This document shows positions 5,872 through 9,673 of a stretch of DNA of 9,673 bases, in pieces. Origin of the DNA: Kiritimatiellia bacterium. GTDB taxonomy: Bacteria; Verrucomicrobiota; Kiritimatiellia; UBA8416; JAIOPI01. Made by a program: the position numbers and the translations under genes. The notes beneath the pieces are model-generated. The model saw nothing but the letters and a program-made list of their open reading frames with translations, did no database searches and was not told where the DNA came from. Where the stretch lies: NCBI GenBank assembly GCA_028822745.1, contig JAPKCZ010000047.1, positions 1 to 9,673 on the forward strand. Reading direction: 5' to 3'. The stretch's first letter is position 1. Every line of letters begins with the position of its first letter.

Positions 5872-7049
5872 ATAATAAACGGCAACCCTACCGTGTCCTG
5901 CTCGCCCTGACCTGCCTCATTTATCTTGTAGGCCCGCTTATGGCGGCGCCTCCGACCTTTAAAAAGATACGCATCGGCGAACACCGTAGCGAAGCTTGTG
6001 GCGTTGCCGATTTTAACAACGACGGCAAACTCGATATCGTCGCAGGCGAATACTGGTACGAAGCGCCGTCATGGACGCCACACCAGTTCCGCAATTTTGA
6101 ACGCCAGGTGGGCGACGATGGCAAAGGGTACCGTGACGATTTCATGAACGCCCCCATCGATGTCAACGGCGACGGCCGCATGGACGTGGTCACCTGCTGC
6201 TGGTTCGCCAAGCAGCTGCGCGTATACCACAACACCGGCGGAACCGATGCATGGCCCATGACAGCTGCCGGAACGCAGAACGGGAATCACGAAACCGGGC
6301 ATCTATGTGATGTCGACGGCGACGGCAAGGCCAACGAGATCCTGCCCGACACCAAGCAGACCTCCTGGTTTGAGTCCGCCATGGTCGACGGGAAACAGCA
6401 GCTTGTAGAACACAAAGTGTCGGACAAGGCCATGCCCTTTGGTGGCGGTGTGGGTGACATTAACGGCGATGGACGTCCAGACATTGTGCGACCGAAGGCG
6501 TGGTTCGAGGCCCCGGCCGATCCACGCAACGGGACATGGACCGAGCACCCACTTTCGCTAGGCGGCAAGGACGGAAAGCCGGGGCACACCGCACAGCTTT
6601 TGGTGTACGACATCAACAAGGATGGCCGCAATGACATCGTGGCCAGCGCCGCACACCATCACGGCATCTTCTGGTACGAACAGCAAGCGGACAACACGTG
6701 GACGCAACACACGATCGACGACAGCTGGAGTCAGGCCCACAGCCTTTCGCTGAACGACATCGATCAGGACGGCGACTTGGACCTCGTCGCCGGGAAACGA
6801 TTCATGGCGCACAATGGCAATGACCCCGACGCCCATGGCGCACTGGGTGTCTATTGGTATGAGCTCGAACGCAGCGCAACGCCCGTCTGGCACAAGCACG
6901 TCATTTCCTATGACGAAGGTATTGGATCCGGCGTCAACCTATGCGTGGTCGACCTGGACAATGACACCGACCTGGACATCGTCGTCACCGGCAAATGGGG
7001 CGGCCCGGTCTGGTTCGAGAACCAGGCCGTTGCGAAACCAGCCAAATGA
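5868..7049 (+). CDS. Exported FG-GAP/VCBS-repeat seven-bladed beta-propeller protein
   Basis: The 393-residue protein starts with a signal peptide (MNNKRQPYR basic region, hydrophobic core, cleavage near LMAA at 24-27). The rest is seven FG-GAP/VCBS-like units. Each carries an Asp-rich calcium-loop motif: DFNNDGKLD (48), DVNGDGRMD (98), DVDGDGKAN (148), DINGDGRPD (197), DINKDGRND (248), DIDQDGDLD (297) and DLDNDTDLD (362). Spacing is 49-51 residues except the last, widened to 65 by an insert near 314-326. Each unit also has a W-aromatic motif (YWYE, CWFA, SWFE, AWFE, FWYE, YWYE, VWFE). This fits a calcium-stabilised propeller that binds a ligand or polysaccharide; no catalytic residues can be assigned. 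AAGG at 5859-5862 lies 5 bases before the ATG, which overlaps the 38-codon ORF's stop. It lies between a sulfatase and a dehydrogenase. Confidence 0.92.
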   Translation: MNNKRQPYRVLLALTCLIYLVGPLMAAPPTFKKIRIGEHRSEACGVADFNNDGKLDIVAGEYWYEAPSWTPHQFRNFERQVGDDGKGYRDDFMNAPIDVNGDGRMDVVTCCWFAKQLRVYHNTGGTDAWPMTAAGTQNGNHETGHLCDVDGDGKANEILPDTKQTSWFESAMVDGKQQLVEHKVSDKAMPFGGGVGDINGDGRPDIVRPKAWFEAPADPRNGTWTEHPLSLGGKDGKPGHTAQLLVYDINKDGRNDIVASAAHHHGIFWYEQQADNTWTQHTIDDSWSQAHSLSLNDIDQDGDLDLVAGKRFMAHNGNDPDAHGALGVYWYELERSATPVWHKHVISYDEGIGSGVNLCVVDLDNDTDLDIVVTGKWGGPVWFENQAVAKPAK

Positions 7050-7069
7050 TTCGCGCAGAATGACGAATC
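7048..7069 (+). other. Inverted repeat at the end of the propeller gene
   Basis: GATTCG (7048-7053) and CGAATC (7064-7069) are exact six-base arms around a ten-base loop, overlapping the TGA stop at 7047-7049. There is no T-tract afterwards and the stem is not GC-rich, so it is a weak candidate for an intrinsic terminator; it could protect mRNA ends or be chance. The remaining gap to 7198 shows only a C-rich stretch around 7110-7130 and the next ribosome site. Confidence 0.35.
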
Positions 7070-7185
7070 GCCTGCTGGGGCCTCCTATTGATGCTCAGAA
7101 AACCCTTGCCCGCATGCCCCCACCCCACCCATTATGCCTAGCTTCGACACGCCTCAGGCGACACATGCCGAGAGGTCCATCGAAC

Positions 7186-7189
7186 AGGA
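7186..7189 (+). promoter_or_regulatory. Ribosome binding site of the PVC-type dehydrogenase
   Basis: AGGA with a 9-base spacer precedes ATG 7199. It supports this start, which also places a signal peptide at the N-terminus. Confidence 0.55.
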
Positions 7190-7198
7190 TATCTGCCC

Positions 7199-9211
7199 AT
7201 GCACGTCCAGTTTATATTTACACGGGTTATCGGCACGCTGTGTTTACTCGCGACGCTCACCTACGCTGACCCAAACAACGGCAACAAAGACAATTGGCGT
7301 AAAGCCAACATACCACCCTCCCCCTCCCTTTCCGTACAGGAAGCCTTAGACACATTTAGACTGGCGCCCGGCTTTGCCATTGAAGCGGTCGCGTCCGAAC
7401 CGGCACTCGACAACCCAGTCGCCATGGCATGGGATGGAAATGGCCGCATGTGGGTGGTGCAGATGTCGGCCTTCATGGCCACCGTGACAGGCAAAGGCGA
7501 GGACGCCAGAACGGGTAAAATCACCGTCTTTGAAGACACCAACAACGACGGCAAGATGGACCGCCACGTCAATTTCCTGACCGGCCTCTTGCGGCCCCGG
7601 GCCATCGCCATGGTCAAAGGTGGTGTCCTCGTTTCCGAACCCCCAACGTTGTGGTATTGTAAGGATACGGATGGTGACCTGGTTTGCGACGAGAAGGTCA
7701 ACGTCGGCAAATACGCTACGGCGGGTCCGCCGGAACATACAGAAAACGGCCTTGTCTATGCGCTCGACAATTGGATGTATAGCGCCAAGTCAAGAAGGCG
7801 TCACAGGTTCATTGATGGAAAATTAATTTTCGAAGCCACCCTTTTTCGCGGGCAATGGGGAATCGCTCAGGGAAACTATGGGCGCCTGTATTATACGCTC
7901 AACTCCATCCTTCGGCATCATGACTGGAACACGTACGGCAAAAAGGAAAACGCATCGACGTCACGCGAGAAGGGCGCTCACGGGCTCAACACCATACGAA
8001 TGAATTATGGTGTCAATCGCGGCTACCTTCTCATAAAAGACGATAGCGACGGCAGACTGAAAGGCCCCACGTCCGTGTCCGGACCGGCAATCTATCGCGA
8101 CGACTTCTACGGCGAACACTTTCAAAATGGATACTTTTCACCTGATCCGGCAGGGAATGTGGTCACCTATTTTGAGATGTCCGAAAAAAAAGGGAAACTC
8201 AACTTTCACCACAAAACCTACGATGACGCAACATGGGGTAAGCGCGAATTTTTGGCATCGACCGACGAGCGCTTCCGCCCCGTGAACCTCTATACAGGAC
8301 CGGACCGCTGCCTCTACGTTGTCGACCTCTATCATGGGATTCTGCAGCACAAGGCGTACCTTACTATGGATTACCTAGCCAAGCAGATCACACACCGTAA
8401 GCTCGACAAAGAAAACCTAAAAGGGCGTATTTATCGCATCGTGCCGACCGACAAAACCGTGCCACGCGTGAAACCGAACATGCTCAATGAATCGCCCGCA
8501 CAATGGGTAGAGCATTTGGAAAACCCCAATGGCTGGTGGCGCGACACGGCCCAACGCCTGCTCGTTCAGCAACAGGACAAATCCGTTGTGCCAGCACTGG
8601 AAGAACTTGTCAGCAGCAGCGAACGCCATCTGGCCAAAATTCATGCCATGTGGACGCTACAGGGACTCGACGCGCTGGACAGAAAGCTGACGACAGCCGC
8701 GCAGGAAGACCCACACCCTAAGGTGGCGTTAACCGCGCGTTTACTGACAAAGGGCCTGCCCAAGATCAAAGCGAGCACGCTTGAAACGAACGAATCCGCA
8801 CTAAGTGAGGCGGACCGAGCCATCTATCGTCGCGGCAACGCTGTGTATGAAGCCGGCTGTGTGGCCTGCCATCAACCGAACGGCAAGGGCCTAGAGAGGC
8901 TTGCGCCTCAATTGGCCGGGTCTGACTGGATGAAAAAGAATGACGGCATCCTGATCCGAGTCATTTTGAATGGCCTGAAAGGGCCCATCATTGTGAAGGG
9001 CAAGGACGTGGACAGCAGTTTCCAAGTGATGCCGGGACACGCGCACTTACTCGACGACGACAACATTTCCGAGGTGCTCAGTTACATTCGAAACACCTGG
9101 GGCAACAAGGGCAACATGGTCACACGCGAAAGTGTTGCTACGGTGCGAAAGGTCGTAGCAAATCGCAGCGACCTCTGGACAGAAAGCGAACTGAATAAAC
9201 TTCAACAATGA
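7199..9211 (+). CDS. PVC-type exported sugar dehydrogenase-like propeller fused to a C-terminal cytochrome c domain
   Basis: The 670-residue protein begins with a signal peptide ending near TYA at 21-23. Residues of about 45-415 form a propeller related to glucose/sorbosone dehydrogenases and the PVC membrane-bound dehydrogenase N-terminal domain. Markers are FRLAPGFAIEAVASEP (53-68), MAWDGNGRMWVVQM (76-89), FEDTNNDGKMD (111-121), RPRAIAMVKGGVLVSEPP (132-149) and a late YVVDLYHGILQHK (373-385). A short helical, HEAT-like stretch follows (about 430-520). The C-terminal cytochrome c domain (about 540-635) has CVACH with Cys554, Cys557 and His558 for covalent haem, and a probable axial Met611 in VMPGH. 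It probably oxidises a sugar and passes electrons to the haem and on to a respiratory acceptor. Many PVC relatives are 800-1100 residues, so this is a short version. Its TGA overlaps the next sulfatase ATG. Confidence 0.93.
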   Translation: MHVQFIFTRVIGTLCLLATLTYADPNNGNKDNWRKANIPPSPSLSVQEALDTFRLAPGFAIEAVASEPALDNPVAMAWDGNGRMWVVQMSAFMATVTGKGEDARTGKITVFEDTNNDGKMDRHVNFLTGLLRPRAIAMVKGGVLVSEPPTLWYCKDTDGDLVCDEKVNVGKYATAGPPEHTENGLVYALDNWMYSAKSRRRHRFIDGKLIFEATLFRGQWGIAQGNYGRLYYTLNSILRHHDWNTYGKKENASTSREKGAHGLNTIRMNYGVNRGYLLIKDDSDGRLKGPTSVSGPAIYRDDFYGEHFQNGYFSPDPAGNVVTYFEMSEKKGKLNFHHKTYDDATWGKREFLASTDERFRPVNLYTGPDRCLYVVDLYHGILQHKAYLTMDYLAKQITHRKLDKENLKGRIYRIVPTDKTVPRVKPNMLNESPAQWVEHLENPNGWWRDTAQRLLVQQQDKSVVPALEELVSSSERHLAKIHAMWTLQGLDALDRKLTTAAQEDPHPKVALTARLLTKGLPKIKASTLETNESALSEADRAIYRRGNAVYEAGCVACHQPNGKGLERLAPQLAGSDWMKKNDGILIRVILNGLKGPIIVKGKDVDSSFQVMPGHAHLLDDDNISEVLSYIRNTWGNKGNMVTRESVATVRKVVANRSDLWTESELNKLQQ

Positions 9212-9673
9212 TGAAAATAGTATCCACCCTATGCCTGCCGCTCGTCGCTGTGCTGTCGATCGTGTCGGCTGTTGCGGCCGACCGACCCAACATCCTCTAC
9301 ATCAATATTGATGATCTGGGAATCATGGATGTGGGCTATAACAATCCCAAATTCAACACACCGCATATCGACCAACTCGTCAAAGACGGGATGGTGTTCA
9401 GCAATGCCTATGCGCCGGCGGCCAATTGTGCCCCCAGTCGGGCCTGCGTGCATAGCGGACAGTGGGGGGCTCGTCATGGCGTCTATACAGTAGGGGACTC
9501 AGAGCGTGGGCGTGCCGCGACACGGACGTTGGTTCCGATCAAGAACGGCTCATTCCCACAGCGTGGTATCACGACCATGGCGATGGCGCTTAAGGCGCAA
9601 GGATACACCACGATTCATCTTGGGAAATATCACATGGGGCAGGACCCGCTGACCTTGGGGTTTGATGTGAACA
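9208..9673 (+). CDS. Exported type I sulfatase, CAPSR type, C-terminus cut by the window edge
   Basis: The frame opens at ATG 9208 (or the adjacent ATG 9211) and runs 155 codons to the window edge. A signal peptide (MMKIVSTLCLPLVAVL... ending near VAA at 22-24) precedes RPNILYINIDDLG, which supplies metal ligands Asp35 and Asp36. Cys74 in CAPSR is the residue expected to become formylglycine. LGKYHMG supplies Lys140 and His142. Roughly two thirds of a normal sulfatase lies beyond the edge, including the later metal-binding residues. The CAPSR signature and surrounding sequence differ clearly from the CTPTR enzyme upstream, so the two likely belong to different S1 subfamilies and cleave different sulfate positions or linkages. 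The ATG overlaps the dehydrogenase stop (ATGA, 9208-9211) with no clear ribosome site, so translation is probably coupled. Confidence 0.95.
   Translation, partial: MMKIVSTLCLPLVAVLSIVSAVAADRPNILYINIDDLGIMDVGYNNPKFNTPHIDQLVKDGMVFSNAYAPAANCAPSRACVHSGQWGARHGVYTVGDSERGRAATRTLVPIKNGSFPQRGITTMAMALKAQGYTTIHLGKYHMGQDPLTLGFDVN

Noticed and set aside
7048..7069. Intrinsic terminator at the end of the propeller gene
   Set aside because: The hairpin has six-base arms, a ten-base loop, low GC and no T-run, and the next gene in the same direction has only a ribosome site and no visible promoter. It is kept only as an inverted repeat.
1..9673. CRISPR arrays, tRNA or rRNA genes, insertion-sequence ends
   Set aside because: No regularly spaced direct repeats, cloverleaf-like segments, rRNA cores or transposase motifs were seen in either strand.

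Overview
The window looks like a chromosomal carbohydrate or sulfated-glycan gene cluster from a bacterium of the Planctomycetota-Verrucomicrobiota-Kiritimatiellota (PVC) superphylum. This rests on content: two exported type I sulfatases, a PVC-type dehydrogenase with a C-terminal cytochrome c domain, a PmoA-like (DUF6807) protein with an HHRG motif, a sugar isomerase/epimerase, a Gfo/Idh/MocA oxidoreductase and an atypical Nramp-like transporter. This mix is characteristic of those phyla, but a finer taxonomic call cannot be made by eye. There are no rRNA or tRNA genes, insertion sequences or CRISPR arrays.

The layout is two divergent gene blocks around a noncoding region of about 370 bases (3763-4135). 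The leftward block (3762 down to 1) is tightly packed: PmoA-like protein, a severely shortened TIM-barrel isomerase/epimerase (86 codons), the Nramp-like permease, and a Gfo/Idh/MocA oxidoreductase that runs off the left edge. The gaps are +2, -4 and -4 bases, so one mRNA with translational coupling is likely. The rightward block (4136 to the end) holds sulfatase 1, a 38-codon ORF with a signal-like N-terminus, a seven-repeat FG-GAP/VCBS beta-propeller protein, the cytochrome-bearing dehydrogenase, and sulfatase 2, which is cut by the right edge. Two of these junctions are also ATGA overlaps.

A coherent reading, which is inference, is as follows. The rightward products are exported enzymes that strip sulfate from and oxidise an extracellular or periplasmic sugar. 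The leftward products take up and process the result: the permease for import, and the oxidoreductase plus, originally, an isomerase for intracellular conversion. The substrate cannot be told from sequence.

Three points stand out. The isomerase appears to have lost about two thirds of its barrel by an in-frame deletion that kept its downstream coupling. The Nramp-like permease has GGGS where metal-transporting Nramps have DPGN, and it lies in a sugar operon. The propeller protein has a nearly exact 50-residue repeat with a calcium-loop motif and a W-aromatic motif in each of seven units.
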